64,000 nucleotides of DNA from Antilocapra americana (GCA_007570785.1 ML661885.1:31437339-31501338); one strand, 5' to 3'; positions 1-12,424 are shown, counted from the stretch's first letter. Notes: generated by a model from the letters alone, not told the origin. Numbers and translations: made by a program.

Positions 1-957
1 GTCCTATTCCTCCGCCATCTTAGTTTCCTCCTCCCGTACCTGTATTTTTAAAGGGAATATAAAGCTGTCCCTCCTCTATCAACCCCCTACCACAACTAGT
101 CTGGATTAAATAGAAATCTGATAACTATGGAACTTGATAAGAATATTAGCAAAATTGAACTTGAAGTGTCCTTTTTTCAAATATCACCTTGGGTGCTGAA
201 AATCAAGTATGACACAGAGCAGTACCTTCAAAATCAAAAGACTGGCTGATGGAAATGTAGAGAAAAAAATGTATAACTTATATATGTGATATGTTTATAT
301 TTAGAACCTGAGTATATATCACCTAGATTGATTAGCCTATTTATGTACTTGAGTAACAGAATAAAGTAGATTGACAGAAAAATAAATGAGGGATTAATGA
401 ATGTTATTTTTACATTCATGTGGACAAACTGTCATTTAACCAAAGCAGCTGTACCTTGCAGATGATACATGAAATCAAAATACTTAACCATTCCTTTCAA
501 CATCTTGCCATGTTAACTGGAATATATTCCTTCCAACATATTGCCATATTAATTGGAATACTTTTCACACTATTTAGCTATGAAACACGACATAAAAACT
601 TAAGATTAACTGCTTACTGGTAACTTAGATGATAAAGGACACATTTGAGGTTGAAAAGAAAAAAATAGCCTAGGAAAATCATGAACCACAAAAGCAGTGA
701 AATCTGTGTAAGATCTGCAAAAGAGTTGGTAATTTTTAATTTTAATATTTTATACTCAACAAATAAAATAAGTGATCTTTTAGGATAAACATTTCCCTTA
801 AAGTTAGATTTTATATATAGTTTTGAAAACCCTATTATATTTACTAATCTACAAAGTTTTTTGTGGCCCTACACTGTTGAGATTTTCCACAGAATACATT
901 TTTAAGAGAATTTTATCACTAATACAATGCCACAGTTAATGAAACACATAACAATTT
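1..957. other. Unassigned AT-rich DNA
   Basis: No gene and no repeat that I can name. The first 110 bases are pyrimidine-rich and contain a CCGCCATCTT string of the sort found in some retroviral LTRs, but this is too little to call. Short open frames here have no recognisable product. Confidence 0.6.
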
Positions 958-1175
958 ATCAGTTAGGATTAGGGTCAGCTGCATGTAACAAAAATTCAAA
1001 ACAAATGGTGGCTTAAATAAGGGAGATATTTTTCTTCTTTCCCATAAAATAAGATTCTTTCAATATTTCTGCTTTACCATGTTGGCTAAATTGGTTCCTT
1101 TTCCAAGGGCACCTATAGTCCAGGAGACTTCCTGTGGTTTGCATTATAAGAAACAAGAAAGACAAAAGAAAGAAT
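958..1175. repeat. Possible ancient interspersed repeat, family not named
   Basis: The stretch around GTGGCTTAAATAAGGGAGAT followed by a TTTTTCTTC run resembles an old mammalian dispersed repeat that carries a GGCTTAAA core. I could not assign the family, and single-copy DNA is possible. Confidence 0.3.
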
Positions 1176-1287
1176 TCTCATTTCACTAAAAGTCACTCCC
1201 ATACTTTTCTCTACATGCCCCAAACACTTTTATTTGAATTTCACTGGAAAGAAACTGGTCACCTGTCACCCCTAGCTATATGGAATT

Positions 1288-1483
1288 TTGGAAATCATCT
1301 CTGACTCTTTGTGACACTATAGACTGTTGTCCACCAGGCTCTTCTGTCCATGGGGTTTCCCAGGTAAGAATACTGGAGTGAGTAGCCATTTCCTTCTCCA
1401 GGGGATCTTCCCCACCAGGGATCGAATCCAGGTCTCCTTCATTGCAAGCAGATTCTTTACCATCTGAGCCCCCAGGGAAGCTC
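1288..1483 (-). mobile_element. Bov-tA type SINE
   Basis: Reverse complement of the ruminant tRNA-derived SINE. The GACTCTTTGTGAC tail comes first, then the CAGGTAAGAATACTGGAGTG core, a diverged tRNA-like B box (GGGATCGAATCC read on this strand) and the head CCCCCAGGGAAGCTC. It is moderately diverged. The open frame across it is not a gene. Confidence 0.88.
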
Positions 1484-1678
1484 AAAAAGATATAACCAGC
1501 TATAATGTTTTGATTTATATACACCTCTGTTTGGGTCTTATTTTTCTCCTCATTTTACCACAACCTAACTTTTTAAAAATAAAGTGATTAATCCTTAGGG
1601 CAGTGTCATGGCTGCTCATGCAATGAGAAAGGAGCCTAGAGAAAGTTCTCTAAGGAAAACTGTCTGCAGTTTCATTTT

Positions 1679-1883
1679 GGGATCCCCTGGTGGCTCAGTG
1701 GTAAACCATCTGCCTGCCAATGTAGAAGACGCGATTTTAGTCCCTGGGTTTGGAAGATCCCCTGGAGGAGGAAATGGCAACCCTCTCCAGTATTCTTACC
1801 TGGAGAATCCTAAGGACAGAGGAGCCTGGAGGGCTACAGTCCATTGGCTCACAAAGAGTCAGACACAACTGAGCAACTAACAT
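1679..1883 (+). mobile_element. Bov-tA type SINE with target-site duplication
   Basis: Forward-oriented copy from the tRNA-like head (CCCCTGGTGGCTCAGTGGTA, A-box region) through the GATCCCCTGGAGGAGGAAAT core to the tail AGTCAGACACAACTGAGCAA. The 9-base string TTTCATTTT lies just before it (1670-1678) and just after it (1884-1892) and is the likely target-site duplication. Confidence 0.9.
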
Positions 1884-1951
1884 TTTCATTTTACCAGAAG
1901 AGTGATTGGTGAGCACATGTCTTTGGCAACAATGTAATAAGAACTGATAAT

Positions 1952-2300
1952 TATAGTAGACTAAAAATGGACCCCCCCCAAAACAGTCACATCCTAATCC
2001 TGGAACCTGTGAATATTACCTTATATTTGCAGATGTGATTAAATTAACGCTCTTGAGATAGGGAAATTATCCTGAATTGTCCAAGTGGAACTTAAATGCA
2101 GTCATAGGCATCCTTTAAGAGCAAAGCAAAGGGAGATTTGACACACATAGAGAAGAAGTTAATATAAAGAGGAAAGCAGAGATTGGAGTGATGCAACCAC
2201 AAGCTAAGGAATGTGAACAGCTACTGGAAGTTGAAAGAGAAAAATGGATTTTTTTTCTAGAGTCTTCAGAGGGAGTTCAGCCCCAGCTAGCACCACAGTA
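1952..2300 (+). repeat. MaLR (MLT1-like) LTR remnant, 3' truncated
   Basis: It opens like an MLT1 LTR (diverged ..GGACCCCCCCCAAAA..) and continues with the familiar order ACCTGTGAATATTACCTTAT, GCAGATGTGATTAAATTAA, a CTTTAAGAG segment and GGCAGAGATTGGAGTGATGC-like sequence. The polyadenylation-signal end is missing. This is a solo relic of an ancient retrovirus-like MaLR element with no coding sequence. The exact subfamily is unsure. Confidence 0.6.
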
Positions 2301-2660
2301 ATGCTAACAATGTATTATTTTAATGAATTTAGAATTAGTTTCTTTTTCACTTTTCTTCATATGATATATCTGAATAATACATATCATACATAAGATTGGT
2401 ATGAGGTATGTAATTATATTGAAAGTAAATTAACTTTATTTTCTTAACTCAGTATAAGCTAAATTTTTCTGCTTGCCTTCCTTCTCTTATATCAGTTCTC
2501 TTTGTGATTCTCTAAAAAAAAAAAAGAGTATAAAGTGTTTATAATTTAGTGGAAAATAAAAATGAAGAAAAATAAAACCAAGATTAGTCCTTCTAAAGAG
2601 TATCATGCAATGTATTATTTAGTTTCAGAATTTCACCTGGCTGCAGCTAATCAACTTTAG
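2301..2660. other. Unassigned AT-rich DNA
   Basis: Nothing recognisable apart from a poly-A run near 2513-2524. Confidence 0.6.
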
Positions 2661-2933
2661 CTCAGAATGCAATGGCAACCCACTCCAGTACTCTTGCCTG
2701 GAAAATCCCATGGATGGGGGAGCCTGGTGGGCTGCAGTCCATGGGGTCGCACTGACCAACTTCACTTTCACTTTTCACTTTCACGCATTGGAGAAGGCAA
2801 TGGCAACCCACTCCAGTGTTCTTGCCTGGAGAATCCCAGGGACGGCGGAGCCTGGTGGGCTGCCATCTATGGGGTCACACAGAGTCGGACACGACTGAAG
2901 CAATTTAGCAGCAGCAGAAGCAGCTCATAGCTA
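2661..2933 (+). mobile_element. BOV-A2 type dimeric SINE
   Basis: Two related monomers follow each other, each with AATGGCAACCCACTCCAGT and a GGAGCCTGGTGGGCTGC block, joined by a CTTTCACTTTTCACTTTCAC linker. The element ends in TCGGACACGACTGAAGCAA and a GCAGCAGCAG tail, the layout of BOV-A2. The 6-base AGCTCA occurs at 2659-2664 and 2932-2937 and may be the target-site duplication. Confidence 0.9.
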
Positions 2934-3791
2934 GCTGCTGATTCAGGATAGGTGGAGCCCCTAAAGTTATGCCAATCAACTTACGCATCCCTGTTTTTAA
3001 ACTGCACAGTAGGCCAATGATCAAAATTTCTCTGTTGATAGTTTGCTTGATTTTGTTGTGTTTTGTTTTTATTTTCCATCTGAACCTGCTTTCTACATTT
3101 CTCCCAAGCAAGTAGACATGATCTCTAGATATGCAAAGAATCCAGAGTAGGGTGAAGTTCTGAGTTAATTGGCACCATATTTCAGTGTATTTCAGTGCTC
3201 TTTTAGTGACTTTTACAGACTGAGAAATACTTTGTGTCTTAACTCACTCCATTTTATGTGCAAAAAGAAGAGGAAGAGAAAATTGCTAGGAGAATTTGGC
3301 TGGTGCAAATAAATTCACATTTCTTCTGCCTAACCTGGGTACCTCTTCTTGGGTCATACATTAGGGAAACTGTGGGTAAGGACATTTTATTTAATGAGGA
3401 TTAGTTCTTCACTCACTGTTTATCTACCTGGTCAATTACCAGGTCCACAACAGACACTCAAATGCTCTGGAAGGGGAGAGTCAGCCTCGTCCTTGATCAA
3501 TCCAGGATTTCACTGATCTCCCATTTCACTAAGAGCTAGTTTGGCAAGCTGCAGATACACTTTTATCCATGCAGATAAGAGCAGTATTTTTGTACATGAA
3601 ATTAACGCCTCTGTGCATGGGTGTATTTAAAAAATATAGCTTCCATTCAGAATTGCTTCAACTTTTCCTGAAGCAAGTGAACTCCTTATTCTAGAGCTTT
3701 TGAATTTTGAATGTTATGCCATCCTTTTAAGTCTTTATATAATTTTACATAGCTAATAGGCAGAGAAAAGTTTGAGGTACTATAGCATACA
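2934..3791. other. Unassigned DNA
   Basis: No gene or repeat recognised. It may be single-copy ruminant sequence. Confidence 0.55.
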
Positions 3792-4037
3792 TGGCAGAGA
3801 AGGCAATGGCACCCAATTCCAGTACTCTTGCCTGGAAAATCCCATGGATGGAGGAAACTGGTAGGCTGCAGTCCATGAGGTCGGAAAGAGTCCAACATGA
3901 CTGAGCGACTTCACTTTCGCTTTTCACTTTCATGGATTGGAGAAGGAAATGGCAACCCACTCCAGTGTTCTTGCCTGGAGAATCCCAGGGATGGCAGAGC
4001 CTGGTGGGCTGCCGTCTATGGGATCGCACAGAGTCGG
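3792..4037 (+). mobile_element. BOV-A2 type dimeric SINE
   Basis: Two monomers as in the copy near 2.7 kb: GGCAGAGAAGGCAATGGCAC start, CTTTCGCTTTTCACTTTCAT linker, second monomer GGAGAAGGAAATGGCAACCC and an end at CGCACAGAGTCGG. The GACACGACTGAAGC terminus and CAG tail are missing. Confidence 0.9.
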
Positions 4038-4980
4038 TAATCCAGATACTATAAATATCCTTTAGACTAATTCATTTAAGAGAGATGTTAAAAAAAAATA
4101 TCTATGATTCAGTTTACTGTTGCAGGAACAATTTCATCCTGGTCAAGAACTGAATAGGACCTGACTCTGGGTCAGTATTTGAGCTGCCCACAAACAGCTG
4201 ATCCAAGGACTCTCCTAAATCTTGATCCAGTACATAAATACACCTTGCTTCAGTGACAGCAAAATCTATAATTACAAACAGATAGTAGTCAACTGGGCCC
4301 CTTATTGTGCTATTCAGAATTCCAGCCTGTTATATCTCAGTACAGAAAAATCCAGTCATGTTGGTTTTTTAACATATTATGTATTTTTATTCCACATCCA
4401 TCAGAAAATGAAAAAAAAAGAAAAGAAAAACAAGACAGGAGCGAAGATAAGGTAAACAGAGAAATCACTTCAATAAGCATCTCTTACATATTGTTTCTTT
4501 TCCTTTCTCCTTCCTTCCTTATGGGGATAGTATCTCCTTATATCAATATGAAAATTCTGGAAGAAGTAATTAATCTTATTTCCAGTTATTGTTATAGTCA
4601 TAAGCTTGCTCAGGAGCTTGTATTGTGTTCTGCCTTCAAAATCCATTAATTGCCTTTTTTCTTGACATAAAATCTCTGCTATTCTACATTTTTTTAAACA
4701 GAAATGCCTCTAATGGAATTTACCAATAAGCAATTATTCCAGTCTCAGTTTTGTGAACCGAGACTGGCACCTACTGGTAAAATAAATTTGGTTCAAAACT
4801 AGGGTAAAAATTTTTCAGCTTATAGTATTGTCTTGTGAAGTACGGTGATATTGCTTTCCTTTTATTCATTGATATTATAAAGAAAAATTACAAAATATGA
4901 TTATACTCATATTATCTAAGTTACATTTAAAAGATAAAACCAGGCTAATGGCCACTGAGCTAAAGAAATTTAGTAACAAT
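4038..4980. other. Unassigned AT-rich DNA
   Basis: No recognisable gene or repeat. There is an A-rich stretch around 4408-4432. Open frames here are short and featureless. Confidence 0.55.
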
Positions 4981-5031
4981 GTTGTTGTTCAGTTGCTTAG
5001 CAGTGTCTGACTTTGAAACCCCATGAACTGC
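4981..5031 (-). mobile_element. BovB 3' terminus, reverse strand (one half of an inverted insertion)
   Basis: GTTGTTGTTCAGTTGCTTAG and the following bases are the reverse complement of the BovB 3' end. The match stops abruptly at about 5031 and the next bases are BovB in the opposite orientation, so this looks like the 3' part of a copy with a 5' inversion. It is too short to separate from a SINE tail by itself. Confidence 0.6.
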
Positions 5032-5225
5032 ACAGTGGAAACAGTGGCTGACTTTATTTTGGGGGGCTCCAAAATCACTGTAGATGGTGATTGCAGCCAT
5101 GAAATTAAAAGATGCTTACTCCTTGGAAGGATGACCACCCTAGACAGCATATTATAAAGCAGAGACATAACTTTGTCAACAAAGGTCCAGACATCTAGTC
5201 AAGGCTATGGTTCTTCCAGCAGCCG
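5032..5225 (+). mobile_element. BovB internal fragment, forward strand (inverted half)
   Basis: GTGGAAACAGTGGCTGACTT, GGTGATTGCAGCCATGAAAT and TCAAGGCTATGGTTCTTCCA are BovB sequence downstream of the reverse transcriptase core, and the same blocks occur at 32.86-33.05 kb. The fragment abuts the reverse-strand 3' terminus without a gap, which suggests a single rearranged insertion. Confidence 0.75.
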
Positions 5226-5444
5226 ATTCATCACCAAGTGTTCTTAATTCTCTACCCAAAATATATCTTATATTTGTTTATCTTACTTAAACTTAACTGC
5301 TAACTTGTCAAACAACCATCTTTTTACTCAAAATACTAGACTGTTAATTGGGAAGTCTTGCTTCTAGTATATGCAATTCTAATACTTAATCCTCTTCTCA
5401 GTGCAGCAGAGTGAATTTATTTTTTCTAATATAAAATCTCATAT

Positions 5445-5515
5445 TTAAATTGGATTGTGAGCTGCTGAAGGGGAAGTGCCTGGCACATATCTATAAAATA
5501 TTAATAAATACTTTG
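5445..5515 (+). repeat. L2-like 3' end
   Basis: GTGAGCTGCTGAAGGGGAAG then GTGCCTGGCACATAT and a TAATAAATACTTTG end follow the order of an L2 3' end. The copy is short and diverged. Confidence 0.5.
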
Positions 5516-5857
5516 CCATTACATTATGCCAATTATAATTTCTTTAAATTATAAAAAAGCAGCAAACTCAACTCTAAGTCACACATAGGCATTTAATTAG
5601 AAATTTTGAAGAGATATAAACACACTTGCAGGATTAAGTTTGTGGTTAAATTAATTACATTTTGATATATTATACAGTCTACATTTTTACAAATATCTTA
5701 GAAATGGAAATATTGCTTTTTATAACTGTGGTTCCACAGCTAGAAGTAATAAAGAAATACATGTTAATTATTTATCTCTAAATTTTACACTAGGTAATAT
5801 GAATATCAAAATTATAGCTGTCAAGTACTACTCTCAATATCCAGAATACTTTAACTA
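5516..5857. other. Unassigned AT-rich DNA
   Basis: Nothing recognised. Confidence 0.5.
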
Positions 5858-8800
5858 CTTTATTGAGGTGCATTTGATGTACAGTAACTTGGATATATTT
5901 AAAGTATAAAACTGATAAATTTTGACATGGTAAACACCCATGATATTATTGCCAAAATCAAAATAATGAACATATCTGTAACCACCAATAATTTGCACAA
6001 ATTCTTTTGTTATTTCTACCTCCAGCCCTTTACTGAGTCCCCCAATTCCCAGTTCTGTCTCTATGGATTAGTTTGCATTTTCTAGATGTTCTATAAATGA
6101 AATCACATCATTTTTTGACTAGCTTATTTCACTTGGAAAATATCATTTAGATAATTTTACTTATTGGAGTATATACTGATAGTCAATTCTTTTTCCTTGC
6201 TAAATAGAATTCAGTTTTGTAGGCATTTTCTATATATTATGTATCCATTCATCAGTTGGTGGATATTAGGGTTATTGTGGTAAGTCTTTGAATATACATA
6301 TATATGCATATATTTCTCTTGGATAAATATGTAGGACCAAAATATCCGGGTAATATGACTTACGTATGTTTAACTTTTCAAGAAACTATAAGAACTGTCC
6401 AACCTTCTGCATACTACTAAACTCTTCATAGAGTCAGTGTATTTCATTTTAGTCACTCTAACAGTTGTGTAGTAGTTCTATATTGTGTGTTTGAGTCACT
6501 GCTTCCATAGTGATTAATAGTAATCAGCATCTTTTATTATGCTTATTTCTCACTTGTAATCTTCTTTAATGAAGATTCAGCTCATATCATGTCAATTTAT
6601 TAAAAAAATTTATATGATACAGATGCAAGTGTTTTCTAGGATATATGGCTTGCGAATATTTTATCAGTTTGTAACTTGTCTTTTCATTCTTTTAACAGTA
6701 TCTTCCAAAGATCAGAAGTTTTTAATTTTGATTAATCACATTTATCAATTTGTTATTTTATGGTTCATGCCTCTGACATCATATATTTAAAAAAGGAAAT
6801 TGCCTAATTTAGTTCTAAAAGATTTTTATCCTCATATTCTATAAGTTTTATAATTTTAGGTTTTACATTTAAGTGTGTTTATATTCACATTTTAAAGAAT
6901 ATAGTTTTTTTCCCCAACTTTGTTCTATTTTAGATTTGTTTGACTTTTCTATGTGCTTTGTATTTAAGATTAATTTTTAAATCAGTTTGACAATTAGAAT
7001 AAAAAATTGGATAGGATTTTGGATGGCATTGTTTTGAGTCTATATATCAATTTTGGATGATTTGGTATATTAAAAATATTGAAAATTTTGACCCATGAGC
7101 ACAGTACATGTTTGTATTTATTTAGATCTTTAACTTCTTTCAGCAATGTTGTTTTAGTCTTAAATGTTCAGTTCCAACACATCTTTTGTCAAATGTATCT
7201 CTAAATATTTTGTATTTTCAATGCTATTGTAAATGGTTACCATTTTTACAATACCAGTTTATGATTGTTCATTTATAATGTATAGAAATAAACTTCAGTT
7301 ATTTTATTGATCTTATATTCATCAACCTTCCTAAAATAATTTTTCAATTTCAATATCTTTTTTCAGGATTCAGTTAAATTTTTTACATAGGTAATCATGT
7401 ATTTGTTGAATAAATAAATTTTTAATTTCTCCCCTTTTTCCTTTCCAACCAGAATGTCTTTAATTTTTTTTTTTTTTAATGTACAGGTAAAGCCTCCCGT
7501 TAAGCAGAAGTGATGAGAAAGGTCATCCTTGTCTTTCTGATCTTAGGAAGAAGCATTCATTCTTTTCTAATAATAGTCATTATTCATCAATGAGAAATGT
7601 AACATTCAACAATAAGGTTGATAGTTCTAGATTTTAGAAGAGTACCTTCAACAGGTTGAAGATGTTCCCTTTTATTTTTCTGATGTTATCTTCTAGGACT
7701 TTTACAGGTTTGTATTTTACATGTAGGTATGTGATCAACTTTGAGTTGATTTTTGTGAAGGTTGTAAAGTCTGTGTCTAGAGTTACTATATTCACATTTA
7801 TGTCCAGTCGTTCCAACACCATTTATTTAAGTGACCACCTTTGCTCCATAGTATCACCTTTGCATTTTTGTCACAAATCACTGGACTGTATTTATGTGGG
7901 TCTATTTGTACACTCTCTATACTGCTCCACTGCCAATACCACTTGATTACTATAACATTATAGTAAGTCTTAAAGTCAGATAATATCAATCATCCAGCTT
8001 GTTATTCTCCTTAAATATCGTCTGGTTTTTCTGGGTCTTTTGCTCTTATTACACATTTTAGAGTCATTTTGTTGATATCCACAAAATAACTTTGAATTTT
8101 GATTGAGAATACATTGACTGTCTAGGTCAGGTTGAAAAGAACTGACATCTTGACAATATGAAGTCTTCTTGTACATAAATATAGACTGTCTCTCTATTTA
8201 TTTAGTTCTTCTTTGATCTTATTCATCAGAGTTTTGTGTTATTGTCATTTAGTTTCTAAGTCACGTCCAAGGCTTTTGAGATCCCATGGACTGTAGCCAC
8301 ACCAGGCTTCTCTGTCCATGAGATTTCCCAGGCAAGAATACTGTAGTGGGTTGCCATTTCCTTCTCCAGAGAATCTATATTCCTGACCCAGGGATCGAAC
8401 CCTTGTCTCATGCATTGGTAGGAAGATTCTTTACTACTGAGCCATCTAGAAGCCCCAAAGTTTTGTAGCTTTCTTCATATAGATATTGTGCATAATCTGT
8501 TACATTTATATGTATTTCATTTCTGTGGGTACTAACGTAAATAGTATCATGTTTATAACTTTTAATTCCACTTATTCACTGGTAGTATATAGGCAAACAA
8601 TTGACTTTCACAGGTTGGGCCTTATACTCTCCAGCTTTGCTTCAGGATTTTCTTATTGATTTCTTTGGATTTTCTACGTAGATAATCATATCAACATATG
8701 AACAAAGACAGTTTTGCATCTTTCTTTTCAATCTCTATACCTTTTATTTCCCTTTTGATTTTATCTTATTGTGCTACCCAAAAATTCCAATATGATGTTA

Positions 8801-10235
8801 AAAAGGAGTGATGAAAGAGGACTTTCTTGCTTTATACCTAATCTTAGTGGGAAAGTTTCAAGCTTCTCACTAGTAAGTATTATATTAGGTGAAGGCTTTC
8901 ATTTTTTTTCCTTGTAGACAACTTTTATCAAATTGAGGATGTTTCCCTCTATTTGCAGTTTAAAAGGATCTTAAAATGAATGAGTGTTGGATTTTGTCAG
9001 GTAATTTTTCTGATATGATCATGTAATTTTACTTTATTTGGCCTGCTGCTACAATGAATTACATTAATTGCTTTTGTTTGTTGAACCTGCCTTGCACCCC
9101 TGGAATAAATCCCTTTTGGCCATGTGTATAAGTCATTTCACACATTGTTGAATCTGGTTTACTAATATTTTATTGAGGAATTTTATCCTTATGTTCATGA
9201 GAGAGATTGGAATATAATATTTTTGTATAAGGTCTTTTTGTATAAGGCCTTCCTCTGATTTTGATATTAAGAGTAATGCTGGCCTAATAGGATGAGTTTG
9301 GAAGTAGTCCCTTTGCTTCTATCTTCTGAAAGAGATTATAGAGATTTGGTATACTCCTTTCCTTAATATTTGATAGGATTCGCAGTTGAGGCCAACTGGA
9401 ATTTTTTTCCTTCAAGGTCATTAATATGACTTTGAATAAGCCTATTCAGATTATCTATCTCTTCTGTGAGTTCTGGCAGACTGTATCTTTCAAACAATTG
9501 ATCTATTTCATCTAGGTTATCAAATTTGTGTGCATAGAGTTATTTATTTTATTTCTTTATTATTATTTTAATTTCCATGGGATCTGTAGTGATGACCCAC
9601 TTTTATTTTTGATATAAATAATTTGTGTCCTGTCTCTTGATCCTATAGTTAGTCCAGCTAAATATTTATTGATTTTATTGATTTTTACAAAGAAGCTTCT
9701 TTTTATTGATTCTGTTGATTCCTATTTTCAATTTCATTGCTATTATAATTCTTATTATATATTTTCTTCTGTTTCTTCTGATTTAATTGTCTTTTTCTAG
9801 TATTTTAAGGTGGAAACTTAGGTTATTGATTTTAGACCTTTCTTCTTTTCTAATATATGCAGTCAATGCTATAAATTTTCCTCTTTTACTGCATCTGAGA
9901 AATTTTGATAAATTGTGCTTTCATTTTCATTTAGTTCAGAATATTTTTAAATTTCACTTTGTATTTCTACTTTGACTTATGTGATTTTTTTTTTAGAAAT
10001 GTGTTGTTTAATCTCCATGTATTTGAGAGTTTTACAGTTTTCTTTCTGTATTGATTTCTAGTTTAATTCTATTGTGATCTTGTAGCAGACATTGTATGAT
10101 TTTTATTCCCTTATAATTTTTAAGGACTAAATAAAATATATTTTCTACCTGGGAGTTTTTTTTAATATCTGCACACTCTGAAGGTATTAAATATAAAACT
10201 ATAAAATCTTTACCATTCATGGGCAACTGAAATAA
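5858..10235 (-). mobile_element. Old L1 (L1M type), long reverse-strand copy
   Basis: Reading from the left, the 3' UTR comes first (TTTATTGAGGTGCATTTGAT, reverse complement), then the reverse of the ORF2 C-terminal region near 6.06-6.55 kb, with blocks such as TATCCATTCATCAGTTGGTG. ORF2 reverse-complement text continues past 9.5 kb (GTATTGATTTCTAGTTTAAT at 10.05 kb). The frame is broken by many stops and no L1 protein can be made. It is about 4.2 kb without the SINE at 8.24-8.46 kb. The divergence and 3' UTR type place it among old mammalian L1s. Confidence 0.85.
8238..8458 (-). mobile_element. Bov-tA type SINE inside the old L1
   Basis: Reverse-complement Bov-tA: diverged tail, TTCCCAGGCAAGAATACTGT core, B-box region GGGATCGAACCC and head ending GAAGCCCC. 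AGTTTTGT flanks it at 8230-8237 and 8459-8466, a clean target-site duplication. Removing the SINE restores continuous L1 sequence. Confidence 0.92.
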
Positions 10236-10846
10236 ATTTTTTTTTCTGGGAAACTAGAGTTGCAATAATCATGTTGAACTTTCTTTATTCAAGCTGTACT
10301 TTTTCATATACACAATGCATTTGTGTGTGAATATATATATTTATCTTAGACTCTACCCTAGGGATCCTCTGAGTACAGAGGCCTAGCCAAGTATCTTGAC
10401 TGTCATAGCAAATTTAAAGATATAGGAACAGTTACTAATTAACCATTGTTTTTCACCCCAATCCCAGGCCTTCTCTATAAAAGAAGTTTATGCAATAGCC
10501 TAGGAAGTAAAAAAGTATGTAGAAAACTGAAGAATCGCTTCTCTAGAAATGTCAGCCCCTCTGCTGGAGACCCTAATTCTTCCTTCTCCTACTTCTGAAT
10601 AAAATATGCTTCTCCTCTTGCTAGGAGGTAGACTAAGCAATGCCAATCATAGGAGGGAACAGCAAGTAAACTAGGGAAGGAAGTAATAAAGGGAATAAAG
10701 TTTACCTAAGTATCAAAAACTAAAATGAATCAGTGGTCTCATTTTGGAGCCTCACCAAAAACAATGGCTACATCAGTAAAAATACACAGAGATGCAGTGA
10801 ATTTTCCTCAGTCAGGCTCATAAATTTACTAGGTGTAGGCGTATCC
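10236..10846. other. Unassigned DNA between L1 and SINE
   Basis: I see no gene or named repeat. The middle (about 10.55-10.65 kb) has a TCTGAATAAAATATGCTTCT string that could be an old LTR polyadenylation region, but this is not supported further. Confidence 0.45.
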
Positions 10847-11060
10847 AGGGCTTTCCAGGTGGCACTAGTAGTAAAGAGCTCAGCTGCAGATGCAAGTGAC
10901 TTAAGAGACAAGGGTTTGATCCTGGATGGGGAAGATCCCCTGGAGGAGGGCATGGCAACCCACTCCAGTTTTCTTGCCTGGAGAATCTCACGGACAGAAG
11001 AGCCTAGCAGGCTGTGTCCATAGGGTTGCAAAGAGTCAGACAGGACTGAGCAACTGAGCA
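10847..11060 (+). mobile_element. Bov-tA type SINE
   Basis: Forward copy: GGGCTTTCCAGGTGGCACTA head, B-box region GGGTTTGATCCTGG, core GAAGATCCCCTGGAGGAGGG and tail AAGAGTCAGACAGGACTGAG. It is moderately diverged. Confidence 0.9.
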
Positions 11061-11164
11061 TACACACACATAGTTATCATCATTTTCACAGAGTTTTTTT
11101 TTTTTAATCTGTGTATTTAAGTGATCTGCTTTCCAATTGTATTGTCCAATCAATTGGACAATTG

Positions 11165-11415
11165 GTTTCCTCTTCCCTATAGATTCTTACTTCTTTTCTC
11201 TTTAGAGAAGTCCTTTCAATATTTCTTTTAGGTTTGGCTTAGTATTGCTGTATTCTTTTAGTTTTTGCTTGCCTGAGAAATTCTTTATTTTAATTGATAA
11301 TCTTGCTGGGTAGAGTATCCTAGGGTGCAGATTGTTCCCTTTCAGAATTTGAATATATCTTGCACTCCCTTCTGGCCTGCAATGCTTCTGTAGAGAAAGC
11401 TGCTGATAGCCTTAT
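11165..11415 (-). mobile_element. Old L1 internal fragment
   Basis: Reverse-complement L1 upstream-region text, recognisable from TTTAGGTTTGGCTTAGTATT, AATCTTGCTGGGTAGAGTAT and CCTTCTGGCCTGCAATGCTT. It may belong to the same insertion as the copy ending near 10.2 kb, separated by later insertions or deletion. Confidence 0.65.
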
Positions 11416-12424
11416 CAGAGTTCAAAAACTCGGTAGGAGTGTTGGGGGGTGGAATTTGGGTGTGGGAGTGAGAATGTGCCAATGGGAAGGAAATTCAAAT
11501 TATATGAGAGGGATTTGAGCCAACCAAAATAATTTGGAGACTTTCTACCCCAACTCCACCCCACAATAAAATTTCCTGCATTGAAGATAAGTGGCAATTA
11601 GAAAGAAATTGACACAAAACCAATATATAGATACTTAAAAAAAAAACCAACCAACTTGCAAGACAGAGAAATAAAAAAGAAAAATGTGAAAAACACCTTG
11701 AGCATCAAAATCATTTGTCATCACATCTCTGTATGCAAATTTTTATTTTTAAAATCTTTCTTTTAATTTGCTTTACAATTTATAAGGCATTTTGATTTTT
11801 CTAAATACATATTACTTTAAGATATAATAAGACATTTCTCAGTAATAGAGAGTGAATTTTAGCTTAGCCCTAAATATGAAGTCCAAGGAAAGAGATTAAA
11901 TGCCAATCAAATTTCTAGTTTCACAGATTTAACTATTTATCGAACCGGTTTCTCTGATATACAGTAACATTTTTTCTGAACCACAGTCTCTTATTTTTCT
12001 TCTTCTTTTTTTTGCTTTGTCTTATGCTCTCTACTTGACTCCACATTTACAGTAAGTATCTCAAGTCATAGGATATTTTATTGAAGATAGTGCCAGTTCT
12101 TTTAGAGTTTTTTCTGTACCAAGATAAAATAGGTTCTATTAATGTCAGTGTCAGGAAAATAAGTTTTCTTGTTAGGCACCACTAGACTGTAGTGGAGCTT
12201 TTTTCTATGTTTTCATCTCTTCTGGACTGTGAAATCTAAAGACTGACACAGTTTAATACACACATGGAGAAACACAACAATATGTCACTAGATTTAGTGC
12301 AGGATGTAGATATTTTCCAATAAATATAGAATCTGATTTCTTTCAAGTTAGCATGTAAATATAACTGACAGCATCACTCTGATAGCTCCACATTTATTTC
12401 ATATTACTCAAGCTGTATCCAAGA
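11416..12424. other. Unassigned DNA
   Basis: No gene or named repeat. The first 180 bases include a G-rich TTGGGGGGTGGAATTTGGGT stretch of unknown origin. Confidence 0.5.
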
